Origin: Chloroflexota bacterium
Lineage (GTDB): Bacteria > Chloroflexota > Limnocylindria > Limnocylindrales > CSP1-4
DNA length: 64,000 nucleotides
Direction: 5' to 3'
Assembly (NCBI GenBank): GCA_004297395.1
Contig: SCUO01000036.1
Coordinates: 1 to 64,000, forward strand
The notes below the pieces were generated by a model, which saw only the letters and a program-made list of their open reading frames with translations, searched no databases and was not told where the DNA came from. The translations under genes were made by a program, and so were the position numbers. This document shows, one piece after another, positions 25,455 through 33,575 of the stretch (position 1 is its first letter; every line of letters starts with the position of its first letter).

Positions 25455-25517
25455 AGTATTTAACGGAAGACGCTTGATGTCAAGTCTCTTGACATCAAGC
25501 AACATAGGGGATACAGT
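25455..25517. promoter_or_regulatory. Divergent promoters sharing one perfect operator palindrome
   Basis: GCTTGATGTCAAG-TCT-CTTGACATCAAGC (25472-25500) is an exact 13-base inverted repeat. Each arm contains TTGACA. Rightward: TTGACA 25489-25494, 17 bases, TACAGT 25512-25517. Leftward: TTGACA (complement of 25478-25483), 17 bases, AATACT (complement of 25455-25460). A dimer bound at the palindrome would cover both -35 boxes. Confidence 0.85.
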
Positions 25518-25593
25518 ACCCCCAGATAGTTCGGGATCAAGAGTCTTTGGATCGAAGCAGATACCCGAATCGAGAGAAGGGAGGCCGCCGGAT

Positions 25594-25875
25594 ATGAGCG
25601 AGCTGATGAACCCTCGGGTCCCCGGGCTCGGACTGGCGCCGGCCCTCGCGTCCCGCGACATGCAGTCCGGCCAGCGTGCCGTCCGCACGCTCGACATGTT
25701 CCTGGCCGACCGGGCGGCGAATCGCCCCGCCATGGCGGCCGCGACCGTCGGCGCGGCCAACGCCGTCATGCGGCTGCCTCGCCGCGTCGGCGGCGACGGC
25801 GGCTTCGGCACGAACCGAGCCGCGGCGACGTCCATCATCGAGCGCCGCCCCGGCCAGCCCGCCCCGCAGGTCTGA
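25594..25875 (+). CDS. Small protein of unknown function under the MarR promoter
   Basis: 93 residues (MSELMNPRVPGLGLAPALASRD...). No signal peptide, helix or known domain is evident; it is rich in Ala, Arg and Gly, with a central AVRTLDMFLADRAANRPAMAAATVGAANAVMRLP. GGGAGG precedes ATG 25594, and the strong rightward promoter lies 77 bases upstream. The ORF-track start at 25474 would sit inside the promoter and is rejected. Its stop is 31 bases before the hairpin in front of hmgA. Confidence 0.6.
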   Translation: MSELMNPRVPGLGLAPALASRDMQSGQRAVRTLDMFLADRAANRPAMAAATVGAANAVMRLPRRVGGDGGFGTNRAAATSIIERRPGQPAPQV

Positions 25876-25906
25876 ACCGGCGGCCGGCAACGGCCACGCG
25901 TCACTA

Positions 25907-25936
25907 GACTGGCCTCCTCAACCGAGGAGGCCAGTC
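25907..25936 (+). promoter_or_regulatory. Hairpin that buries the hmgA ribosome binding site
   Basis: GACTGGCCTCCTC and its exact complement form a 13-bp stem with an AACC loop. The 3' arm is the only Shine-Dalgarno (GAGGAGG 25924-25930) of hmgA, whose ATG is 11 bases further on. It could act as a translational switch or as a terminator for the preceding gene. Confidence 0.7.
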
Positions 25937-25941
25937 GTTCC

Positions 25942-27165
25942 ATGTACTACGTCCGCCATGGAAGCGTCCCGCCCCAGCGCCACACCCAGCATCGCCGGCC
26001 CGATGGCGGGCTCCATGCCGAGGAGCTGTTCGGCGTCGAGGGCTTCTCGGGCCGCAGCTCGCTGCTCTATCACCTCGTCCCGCCGACCCAGACCCACAGG
26101 ATCGAGCCGGTCCGCGAGGTCCGCCTGGAGGCGGCCCACGAAACGGCCCATCGCCACCACCTGACCAAGACCGGCGACGTGCCGGTCCGCGGTGATGCGA
26201 TCTCGGGCCGGATTCCGCTGTACTTCAACAATGACGTCGTCTTCGGCGTGGTCCGGCCCGCGGAGGCCATGCCCGAGGGCCAGTTCTACCGGAACGGCGT
26301 GGCCGACGAGATGCTCTTCATCCACGAGGGCACGGGCGTGTGCGACACGATCTTCGGGCCCTTGCGCTACGGGCCGGGCGACTACCTCGTCCTGCCCATC
26401 GGCACGACCTGGCGCCTCGATCCGGACGAGGGATCAGAACAGCGGCTGCTGTACCTCGAGGCGCCGTCCGAGATCGAGCCGCCGAAGCGCTATCGCAACG
26501 ACTACGGACAACTCCTGGAGCACTCGCCATACAGCCAGCGGGATCTCCACGCGCCCGAGGACGTCCGCCCCCGTGACGAGCACGGCGACTTCGTGATCCA
26601 CGTTCGATCGACGGACCTCGTGACGGCCTACCACTACCGCCACCACCCCTTCGACCTCGTCGGCTGGGATGGCTACCTGTGGCCGTTCCGGTTCAACATC
26701 GCCGACTTCCAGCCGATCACCGGGCGGGTCCACCAGCCGCCGCCGGTCCACCAGACGTTCCAGGCTCGCAACTTCGTCGTCTGCTCGTTCGTGCCCCGGA
26801 AGTTCGACTACCACCCGCTGGCGATCCCGGCGCCGTACAACCACTCGAACATCAACAGCGACGAGGTCATCTACTACGTCGCCGGCAACTTCATGAGCCG
26901 GCGCGGCGTGGAGATCGCCTCGTTCACCCTCCACCCGGCGGGCATCCCGCACGGGCCGCACCCGGGCACGGTCGAGGCCTCGATCGGCAAGGAGGGGACC
27001 GAGGAGCTGGCGGTCATGGTCGACACCTTCCACCCCCTCAAGCTCACGAAGGCCGCCCTGGATCTCGACGACGACCGCTACCCGTACTCGTGGCTGCCGC
27101 CCGAGGACGCGGAGGGCCACGCATCCGAGCTCGCGGCGCGAGGGCCGGAGGCGTTCCCGGACTGA
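25942..27165 (+). CDS. hmgA: Homogentisate 1,2-dioxygenase
   Basis: Fe(II) ring-cleaving enzyme making maleylacetoacetate from homogentisate. 407 residues, close to the bacterial Gram-positive form. It opens MYYVRHGSVPPQRHTQHR; the C-terminal cupin has APYNHSNINSDEVIYYVAGNFMSRRG and HPAGIPHGPHPG with the iron-binding His and Glu residues. It is the central enzyme of the tyrosine route, with HppD and FAH nearby. Translation may be limited by the hairpin covering its ribosome binding site. Confidence 0.95.
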   Translation: MYYVRHGSVPPQRHTQHRRPDGGLHAEELFGVEGFSGRSSLLYHLVPPTQTHRIEPVREVRLEAAHETAHRHHLTKTGDVPVRGDAISGRIPLYFNNDVVFGVVRPAEAMPEGQFYRNGVADEMLFIHEGTGVCDTIFGPLRYGPGDYLVLPIGTTWRLDPDEGSEQRLLYLEAPSEIEPPKRYRNDYGQLLEHSPYSQRDLHAPEDVRPRDEHGDFVIHVRSTDLVTAYHYRHHPFDLVGWDGYLWPFRFNIADFQPITGRVHQPPPVHQTFQARNFVVCSFVPRKFDYHPLAIPAPYNHSNINSDEVIYYVAGNFMSRRGVEIASFTLHPAGIPHGPHPGTVEASIGKEGTEELAVMVDTFHPLKLTKAALDLDDDRYPYSWLPPEDAEGHASELAARGPEAFPD

Positions 27166-27247
27166 GGTTCACGAAGGTGCCCGCCGCGCCGGCCCGTCAG
27201 GGGTTACGACGTGCGGCGCACCGCGCGGGCCGCGCATGATAGGCGGC

Positions 27248-28027
27248 ATGACCGAGACGCCCCGCGACACGATTCGCCGCCGGATCCTCGCCGGCGAGAC
27301 CCTCTTCGGCGCATGGGCCGACGTCGGCTCGCCGTTGGCCACCGAGATCGCCGCGAGCGCGGGGTACGACTGGTGCGTCATCGACATGGAGCACGGCTCG
27401 GCCACCGAGGCCGACGTGCTCGCCCTGCTCCTGGCCATCGAGGCCGGCGGGGCGGCGGCGCTCGTCAGACCGCCATCGGGCGAGCGCCTCCGGATTGGAC
27501 GGGCCCTGGATCTCGGCGCGGCCGGCGTGGTCGTGCCCCAGCTCCACAGCGCCGCCGAGGCCGCCGAGGCGGTGACCTTCCTGCGCTATCCACCGGACGG
27601 GCGCCGGGGCGTCGCCCTGCGGACCCGCGGTGGTCGGCTCGGGACGCTGGGCCACACGGAGATCCGGTCGGTCAACGAGAAGCTCGTGGGGATCGTCCAG
27701 ATCGAGTCGCCGGGTGCGCTTCGCGAGGTCGATGCGATCGCCGCGACCGACGGCGTGGACGTCCTGTTCGTCGGCCCGGCCGACCTGTCGCACTCGCTCG
27801 GGATCCCCGGCCAGTTCTCGAACCCGGAGTACCTGGCCGCGCTCGATGCGGTCGTGGCCGCGTGCAGGCGCCACGGCAAGGCGCCCGGAATCCTCCTGTA
27901 CGACCACGCCGCGTTCGGGCCGCACCTCGAGCGCGGCTTCCGGTTCGTCGGGGTCGGGTCGGAATCGAACTTCGTGGCCGTGGGCGCCCGGGCGGCGCTC
28001 GAGGCGGGGCGGACCGCGGCGGGATAG
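27248..28027 (+). CDS. HpcH/HpaI family aldolase
   Basis: 259 residues of the class II, pyruvate-dependent HpcH/HpaI aldolase family (2-oxo-3-deoxy acids, 4-hydroxy-2-oxoheptanedioate). Motifs: FGAWADVGSPLATEIAASAGYDWCVIDMEHG, VPQLHSAAEAAEAV, IVQIESPGAL and VLFVGPADLSHSLG with the metal ligands Glu and Asp. It probably cleaves a hydroxy-oxo acid to pyruvate and an aldehyde; the substrate is unknown. ATG 27248 is chosen because CATGAT lies 7 bases upstream in the leaderless arrangement; the ORF track uses ATG 27236. Confidence 0.9.
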   Translation: MTETPRDTIRRRILAGETLFGAWADVGSPLATEIAASAGYDWCVIDMEHGSATEADVLALLLAIEAGGAAALVRPPSGERLRIGRALDLGAAGVVVPQLHSAAEAAEAVTFLRYPPDGRRGVALRTRGGRLGTLGHTEIRSVNEKLVGIVQIESPGALREVDAIAATDGVDVLFVGPADLSHSLGIPGQFSNPEYLAALDAVVAACRRHGKAPGILLYDHAAFGPHLERGFRFVGVGSESNFVAVGARAALEAGRTAAG

Positions 28028-28075
28028 GACGGGGACGGTCCCGCTCGATCGCCCTCGGCGGGTCGATCGCCGCCG

Positions 28076-29041
28076 CTACTCGTCCGCCAGGCGGAGGCGC
28101 GGTCCGGTCGGCCGCGCCGGCCCGGTCTGGGCGATCACCACGCCGAGCAGGATCAGCCCGCCACCCACGAGCTGGAGCGGGCCTAGGAGCTCGCCGAACA
28201 GCAGGTTCGCCAGGACGATCGTCCAGATCGGCTCGACCGTGCTCACGATCGACGCTCGGGCCGCCCCGATCCGATGGGTGCCGGCGTAGAACGCCAGGAT
28301 CGCGATGAACGTCGAAACGGCGCCGACGCCGAGGATCCCGCCCCACGCCTCTGCCGGGATCGCGGCCGGCAGGAGCGGTCGATCGAGCGCGAGGCCAGCC
28401 AGCCAGTAGGTCGCGGCGGTCGCCGACATCATCACCGCCCCAGCCGCGATCGGATCGATCGCCCCGACGCCGGCGTCGCGGCCGACGCCTTCGCGATCCT
28501 CGCCCGTCAGCCGGGCGGCGAGGACGATCCAGACCGAGTAGATGACCGGCGACGCGATCATCAAGAGCAGCCCGCCGAGCGGCGGCGCGGTGGCGACGTC
28601 GATCGCCCCGACGGCGAGCGCAACGCCGACCGTCGCCAGGCCGAGGGCGCCCCAGGCCCGCCGACCCTCGAGCCGCCGCCCGACCCGCAGCGACAGGACG
28701 GCGACGAGGGCCGGGTAGACGTACACGATGAGCGCACCCAGCGACGCCGAGACCGTCTCGAGGGCGGCGAAGTACGTGCCCGAGTTGCCGGTGTACAGGA
28801 CGCCGAGCAGCACCGAGACGAGGATCGCCCGGCGGTCCATCCCTCGAAGCGCCGCCCGGCTGCCCGGCCGGGACAGGACCCAGGCCCAGGCCAGCGCCGC
28901 ACCGATCAGGAACCGCCATGCCATGAGCGTGTGCCAGCCGACGTCGGCCGCATAGACGGGCTTGGCGAACAGCGCGCCGGACCCGAACGAGAATGCCGAG
29001 ACGACCGTCAACCCCACGCCGACGGCAACTGACCGGGACAT
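28076..29041 (-). CDS. EamA/DMT family transporter
   Basis: 321 residues with about ten membrane helices in two EamA repeats (VSAFSFGSGALFAKPVY and AYAGTHRIG-type second-half region GAVSTFIAILAFYAGTHRIG, then TVEPIWTIVLANLLFGE). Such transporters export amino acids or other small metabolites; the substrate is unknown. It is convergent with the aldolase gene. TAGCCT sits 7 bases before the ATG and no Shine-Dalgarno is seen. Confidence 0.9.
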   Translation of the reverse strand: MSRSVAVGVGLTVVSAFSFGSGALFAKPVYAADVGWHTLMAWRFLIGAALAWAWVLSRPGSRAALRGMDRRAILVSVLLGVLYTGNSGTYFAALETVSASLGALIVYVYPALVAVLSLRVGRRLEGRRAWGALGLATVGVALAVGAIDVATAPPLGGLLLMIASPVIYSVWIVLAARLTGEDREGVGRDAGVGAIDPIAAGAVMMSATAATYWLAGLALDRPLLPAAIPAEAWGGILGVGAVSTFIAILAFYAGTHRIGAARASIVSTVEPIWTIVLANLLFGELLGPLQLVGGGLILLGVVIAQTGPARPTGPRLRLADE

Positions 29042-29048
29042 GCCGGCG

Positions 29049-29054
29049 AGGCTA
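29049..29054 (-). promoter_or_regulatory. Putative leaderless -10 (TAGCCT) for the eamA-like gene
   Basis: TAGCCT on the minus strand, 7 bases, ATG 29041. No Shine-Dalgarno. Confidence 0.4.
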
Positions 29055-29108
29055 TCCGGTCGCGAGCCCCGCCGCTTGGTGATCGGCGGCTAAGCGGTAG
29101 GCGGGAAG

Positions 29109-29870
29109 ATGTCCGGCATGGACCTTGTCCGGCTCGGCCGCACCGTTCGAGCCCTTCGGCATCGCCTCGGCTGGCGCCAGACGGATCTCGGAGCGCGGGC
29201 GGGCGTTCGCCAGCAGGTCGTTTCGGACATCGAGTGCGGTCGGGCGGCGTCTGTGGCTCTCCCACGACTCGCCGCCGTCGTGGCCGCGCTCGACGCCGAT
29301 CTCGACCTGTTCGTCCGCTGGCGCGGCGGCGCGCTTGACCGACTCCTCGATGAGCGGCACGCGGCCCTGTGTGGCGATCTCGCCGACCGTCTGGTCCGCC
29401 TGGGCTGGGAGGTCCACAGCGAAGTCTCGTACGCCTACTACGCGGAGCGCGGCTCGATCGATGTCCTTGGCTGGCACCCGGGAGCTCGGGCCATCCTGAT
29501 CGGCGAGGTCAAGACCGAGCTCACGTCGACGGAGTCGACGTCGCGGAAGCACGACGAGAAAGTCCGGCTCGGGCCGCGCATCGCACGTGACCGCCTTGGT
29601 GTGTCGGCCCGGTTCGGGATCAGGTTGCTGGTCCTGCCGGACCACTCCACGGAGCGTCGCCGGGTCGCCCGCCACGAGGCGATCCTCGGTCGGGCCTACC
29701 CAATCCGCGGTCGAGCAGCCTGGGCCACCCTTGCCAGACCCACGAGTGCTGCTTCCGCGCTGGTGTTCCTGTCACCTACCCATGACAGCGGTGCTAGGCG
29801 GGGTCCTGTCACGAGGATCCGTGCTCGAACACGGACGCTGAACGGGGACCCTACCTCGATCAACAGCTGA
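29109..29870 (+). CDS. XRE-type HTH protein with nuclease-like C-terminal domain
   Basis: 253 residues. Residues about 8-60 form an XRE HTH (GWRQTDLGARAGVRQQVVSDIECGRA). Residues about 95-170 contain GSIDVLGWHPGARAILIGEVKTEL, with Asp, then Glu-x-Lys, the spacing of a PD-(D/E)XK nuclease-like fold, followed by basic helices. The last 50 residues look disordered. It could be a DNA-targeting defence or mobile-element protein, or a regulator with an inactive nuclease fold. No partner gene is adjacent. Confidence 0.75.
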   Translation: MSGMDLVRLGRTVRALRHRLGWRQTDLGARAGVRQQVVSDIECGRAASVALPRLAAVVAALDADLDLFVRWRGGALDRLLDERHAALCGDLADRLVRLGWEVHSEVSYAYYAERGSIDVLGWHPGARAILIGEVKTELTSTESTSRKHDEKVRLGPRIARDRLGVSARFGIRLLVLPDHSTERRRVARHEAILGRAYPIRGRAAWATLARPTSAASALVFLSPTHDSGARRGPVTRIRARTRTLNGDPTSINS

Positions 29871-29889
29871 GTCGCCCTTGAACAATGCC

Positions 29890-29990
29890 AATCGCCGGAT
29901 ACCACCGGCCAGAAGCGTAAGTGGCGCGTCGAGGGCCGCTCCTGCCGGATAGCACCGCCCGGTGGAGTAGGTGGCGGACGGAGCGGCGGC
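29890..29990. repeat. Degenerate 50-bp tandem duplication
   Basis: GCCGGATA-CACCG occurs at 29894 and 29944, and GTA-GTGGCG follows at the same offset in both, so two units of about 50 bases stand in tandem. The rest of the gap 29871-30166 holds a few short GC-rich hairpins and no gene. Confidence 0.45.
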
Positions 29991-30152
29991 GGAGCGAGGG
30001 GCGAGTGAGGGCGACTCGCCGGCGAGCAAAGGACGCCTGGTGGGCATGCACCAGGGAACAAGCCGGGCAGGCCGCCCTCGGGGGCGCGCCGGGCCGGACG
30101 GCCCCTCGAAGTTCTGCCGATCGGCCCGAGGGTCCCATCCGGGGGAACCCTC

Positions 30153-30158
30153 TACACT
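30153..30158 (+). promoter_or_regulatory. Putative leaderless -10 (TACACT) for the CBS-korAB operon
   Basis: TACACT, 8 bases, GTG 30167; no Shine-Dalgarno. Confidence 0.45.
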
Positions 30159-30166
30159 TCCCTCTC

Positions 30167-30667
30167 GTGACCGAACTCACAGAACGCGCCGTGGCGTCCC
30201 GCGTGCCATCGCTCGCCGACGAGCGCCTCCAGGTGATCGCCCGCCGCGATCCCGTGACGGTCCGCGAGGGCACCAGCCTCGCTGAGTGCATCGACCGAAT
30301 CCGGGAGACCGGGACCGGCGATTCCGTGTTCGTCACCGACGCCGAGGGCAAGCTCTGCGGGGTCTTGACCGAGCGCGACATCTTCGCCCGCCTCGTCGGC
30401 CACGACGTCGACCTTGGCCAGCCCGTCGAGCGGCTCATGAACGCGCATCCCTGGACGCTCCACCTGGACCAGCTCGTCCGCCACGCCATCGACCTGATGC
30501 AGACCGGGCGCTACCGGAACGTGCCGCTGGTCGATGACGCGGACCACCTCGTCGGGGTCATCCGCCCGGTCGACATCCTCAAGTACCTCGCGGAGGCGTT
30601 CCCCGAGGAGCTCCTGAACCTGCCGCCGCGGCCCCACCAGCGCATGAAGTCGACGGAGGGCGCGTGA
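30167..30667 (+). CDS. Two-CBS-domain protein, first gene of the korAB operon
   Basis: 166 residues forming a CBS pair: VIARRDPVTVREGTSLAECIDRIRETGTGDSVFVTDAEGKLCGVLTERDIF and the second repeat ending RNVPLVDDADHLVGVIRPVDILKYLAE. CBS pairs bind adenine nucleotides, so an energy-sensing role is likely. The start is GTG 30167; the ORF track adds 82 residues from the GC-rich gap. The stop overlaps korA by GTGA, which ties its expression to the oxidoreductase. Confidence 0.88.
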   Translation: MTELTERAVASRVPSLADERLQVIARRDPVTVREGTSLAECIDRIRETGTGDSVFVTDAEGKLCGVLTERDIFARLVGHDVDLGQPVERLMNAHPWTLHLDQLVRHAIDLMQTGRYRNVPLVDDADHLVGVIRPVDILKYLAEAFPEELLNLPPRPHQRMKSTEGA

Positions 30668-32532
30668 CGACCGTCAAGGAGCCTCCCGCCGGGACCCGTC
30701 AGCTCGAGCGGGTCACGATCCGGTTCGCCGGCGACTCGGGCGACGGCATGCAGCTGACCGGGTCGCAGTTCACCCGGACCGCCGCGGTCTTCGGCAACGA
30801 CATCAGCACCTACCCCGACTTCCCGGCCGAGATCCGGGCGCCCGCGGGAAGCCTGCCGGGCGTCTCGGGCTTCCAGCTCAGCTTCGCCTCGACGAGGATC
30901 CACACCCCCGGCGACCAGCCCGACGTCCTCGTTGCGATGAACCCGGCGGCCCTCAAGTCGAACCTCGGCGACCTGCTGCCCGGAGGGGCGCTCGTCGTCA
31001 ACGAGGACGCCTTCACCCCGGTCAACCTCAACAAGGTGGGCTACGCCAGCAACCCCCTGACCGACGGCTCCCTGTCGGCCTACAACCTCTTCACGGTCCC
31101 GATCTCGACGCTCAATGCCCGGGCATCGGAGGGCCTCGAGCTCACCAACAAGCAGATCGACCTGACCAAGAACTTCTTCGCCCTGGGCCTGATGTTCTGG
31201 CTCTACGACCGGAGCATGGAGCCCACGATCCGCTGGATCGACGAGAAGTTCTCGAAGCGGCCGGTCATCGCCGAGGGCAACAAGCGCGCCCTCCGGGCCG
31301 GCTACAACTTCGGCGAAACGACCGAGATCTTCCACGAACGCTACGTCGTACCGCCGGCCCGCCTGGCGCCCGGGCGGTACCGCAACATCACCGGCAACGA
31401 GGCGACCGCGCTCGGCTTCGTGGCCGCGTCCCAGCTCGCCGAGCGGACCCTGTTCTACGGCTCCTACCCGATCACGCCGGCCTCGGACATCCTCCACAGC
31501 CTGGCGGCCTACAAGAACTTCGGGGTCAAGACCTACCAGGCCGAGGACGAGATCGCGGCCATCGGAGCGGCCATCGGGGCGTCCTACGGCGGCGCCCTCG
31601 GGATCACGGGGACGTCCGGGCCCGGCCTGGCCCTCAAGAGCGAGGCCCTCGGCCTGGCCGTCATGGTCGAGCTGCCGCTCGTCGTCATCGATGTCCAGCG
31701 GGGTGGCCCGTCCACGGGCCTGCCGACCAAGACCGAGCAGGGCGACCTGCTCCAGTCGATGTTCGGCCGCAACTCGGATTCGCCCGTCGCGATCATCGCC
31801 CCGGCGACGCCGGCGGAGTGCTTCGACATGGCCATCGAGGCCTGGCGCATCGCCCTCAAGTACATGACCCCGGTGGTCTTCCTCAGCGACGCCTTCCTGG
31901 CCAACGGCGCCGAGCCGTGGGCCATCCCGGACCCGGGCGACCTGCCCCACATCGCTGTCCCCAACCGAACCGAGAAGGAAGGCTTCTACCCGTACTCGCG
32001 GGACCCGGTCACGCTGGCCCGGCCATGGGCCGTCCCCGGGACGCCCGGCCTCGAGCACCGGATCGGCGGCCTCGAGAAGTCGGACGTGATCGGCAACGTC
32101 AGCTACGACCCGGACAACCACCACCGGATGACGGTCCTGCGCCAGGACAAGATCGCCGGCATCGCCCGGGACATCCCGCCGCTCGACGTCTTCGGCGCCC
32201 CCGAAGGTGACCTGCTCATTCTCGGCTGGGGCTCCACCTACGGCGCGATCCGGAGCGCCGTCGAGCGGCTGCGCGAGCGTGGCCTGGCCGTCTCGCACGC
32301 CCACCTCCGCCACCTGAATCCGCTGCCGGCGAACACCGAGACGGTCCTACGCTCGTTCGGTCGCGTCCTCGTCCCGGAGCTCAACCTGGGCCACCTCCTG
32401 ATGCTCATCCGGGCGCGCTACCTCATCGACGCGATCGGCTACAACCGGGTCCGCGGCAAGCCCTTCCGGATCGCCGAGATCGAGGTCGAGGCGGAGCGGA
32501 TCCTCGAGGCGATGAAGGTGGCAGCGCGATGA
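30664..32532 (+). CDS. korA: 2-oxoacid:ferredoxin oxidoreductase subunit alpha (gamma-alpha fusion)
   Basis: 622 residues. The N-terminal gamma-type domain (FAGDSGDGMQLTGSQF, then FPAEIRAPAGSLPGVSGFQL) is followed by the pyrimidine-binding alpha domain (GNEATALGFVAASQLAERTLFYGSYPITPASDILHSLA and EDEIAAIGAAIGASYGG). With korB it decarboxylates 2-oxoglutarate or a similar 2-oxoacid to the CoA thioester while reducing ferredoxin; the IRAPAGSLPG motif is typical of 2-oxoglutarate enzymes. GTG start overlapping the CBS gene; ATGA overlap with korB. Confidence 0.94.
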   Translation: MTTVKEPPAGTRQLERVTIRFAGDSGDGMQLTGSQFTRTAAVFGNDISTYPDFPAEIRAPAGSLPGVSGFQLSFASTRIHTPGDQPDVLVAMNPAALKSNLGDLLPGGALVVNEDAFTPVNLNKVGYASNPLTDGSLSAYNLFTVPISTLNARASEGLELTNKQIDLTKNFFALGLMFWLYDRSMEPTIRWIDEKFSKRPVIAEGNKRALRAGYNFGETTEIFHERYVVPPARLAPGRYRNITGNEATALGFVAASQLAERTLFYGSYPITPASDILHSLAAYKNFGVKTYQAEDEIAAIGAAIGASYGGALGITGTSGPGLALKSEALGLAVMVELPLVVIDVQRGGPSTGLPTKTEQGDLLQSMFGRNSDSPVAIIAPATPAECFDMAIEAWRIALKYMTPVVFLSDAFLANGAEPWAIPDPGDLPHIAVPNRTEKEGFYPYSRDPVTLARPWAVPGTPGLEHRIGGLEKSDVIGNVSYDPDNHHRMTVLRQDKIAGIARDIPPLDVFGAPEGDLLILGWGSTYGAIRSAVERLRERGLAVSHAHLRHLNPLPANTETVLRSFGRVLVPELNLGHLLMLIRARYLIDAIGYNRVRGKPFRIAEIEVEAERILEAMKVAAR

Positions 32533-33575
32533 CCGACGAGAAGAACAGCGTCGCGGCGACCCTGCCGGTGCTGACCCGCAAGGACTTCGTGTCCGACCAG
32601 GAGGTCCGCTGGTGCCCGGGCTGCGGCGACTACTCGATCCTGGCCCAGACCCAGAAGGTGATGCCGGACTTCGGCTACCCGCGCGAGAACATCGTCTTCA
32701 TCAGCGGCATCGGCTGCTCGGGGCGGCTGCCGTACTACATGAACACCTACGGCTTCCACTCGATCCACGGCCGCGCCCCGGCGATCGCGACGGGCCTCAA
32801 GGCCGCCCGGCCCGACCTCATGGTCTGGGTCATCACCGGTGACGGCGACGCCCTCTCGATCGGCGGCAACCACCTCATCCACTCGCTCCGTCGGAACGTC
32901 GACCTCCGGATCATCATGTTCAACAACCGGATCTACGGGCTCACCAAGGGCCAGGCCAGCCCGACCTCCGAGTTCGGCAAGATCACCAAGTCGTCGCCGT
33001 ACGGGACGGTCGACTACCCGGTCAGCCCGCTGGCGATCGCCCTGGCCGCCGAGGCGAGCTTCATCGCCCGGACCGTCGACACCCACACCGAGCACATCCA
33101 GCAGACCCTCGAGGGCGCCGGGCGGCATCACGGCTCGGCCTTCGTCGAGGTCCTCCAGAACTGCAACATCTTCAACGACGGCGCCCACCGCGAGTTCACC
33201 GATCGGGAGGTCCGCGACGACCGGATGCTCGTCCTGGAGCACGGTAAGCCGATGCTCTTCGGCAAGGACCGCAGCAAGGGCATCCGGCTCCACGGCCACC
33301 AGCCCGAGATCGTGACGATCGGCGAGAACGGGATCACGGAGGCCGACATCCTCGTCCACGACGAGACCGATCCCCTCATCGCCTTCATGCTCGCCCACAT
33401 CTACTGGCCGGAGTTCCCGGTGCCGGTCGGCGTCGTCCGGCGGATCAGCCGGCCGACCCACGACGAGCTCATGACGAACCAGATCGAGCAGGCGATCGCG
33501 GGGCGGGGCAAGGGCGACCTGGCCCGGCTGCTTGCCTCGGGCGAGACCTGGACGGTCGAAGGCGACGAGGCATGA
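32529..33575 (+). CDS. korB: 2-oxoacid:ferredoxin oxidoreductase subunit beta
   Basis: 348 residues, TPP-binding subunit. RWCPGCGDYSILAQ and SGIGCSGRLPYYMNTYGFHSIHGR supply cluster-binding cysteines, and GDGDALSIGGNHLIHSLRRNVDLRIIMFNNRIYGLTKGQ is the TPP/Mg motif. Electrons leave to ferredoxin. It is coupled on both sides (ATGA with korA, ATGA with the downstream CBS gene). Confidence 0.94.
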   Translation: MTDEKNSVAATLPVLTRKDFVSDQEVRWCPGCGDYSILAQTQKVMPDFGYPRENIVFISGIGCSGRLPYYMNTYGFHSIHGRAPAIATGLKAARPDLMVWVITGDGDALSIGGNHLIHSLRRNVDLRIIMFNNRIYGLTKGQASPTSEFGKITKSSPYGTVDYPVSPLAIALAAEASFIARTVDTHTEHIQQTLEGAGRHHGSAFVEVLQNCNIFNDGAHREFTDREVRDDRMLVLEHGKPMLFGKDRSKGIRLHGHQPEIVTIGENGITEADILVHDETDPLIAFMLAHIYWPEFPVPVGVVRRISRPTHDELMTNQIEQAIAGRGKGDLARLLASGETWTVEGDEA

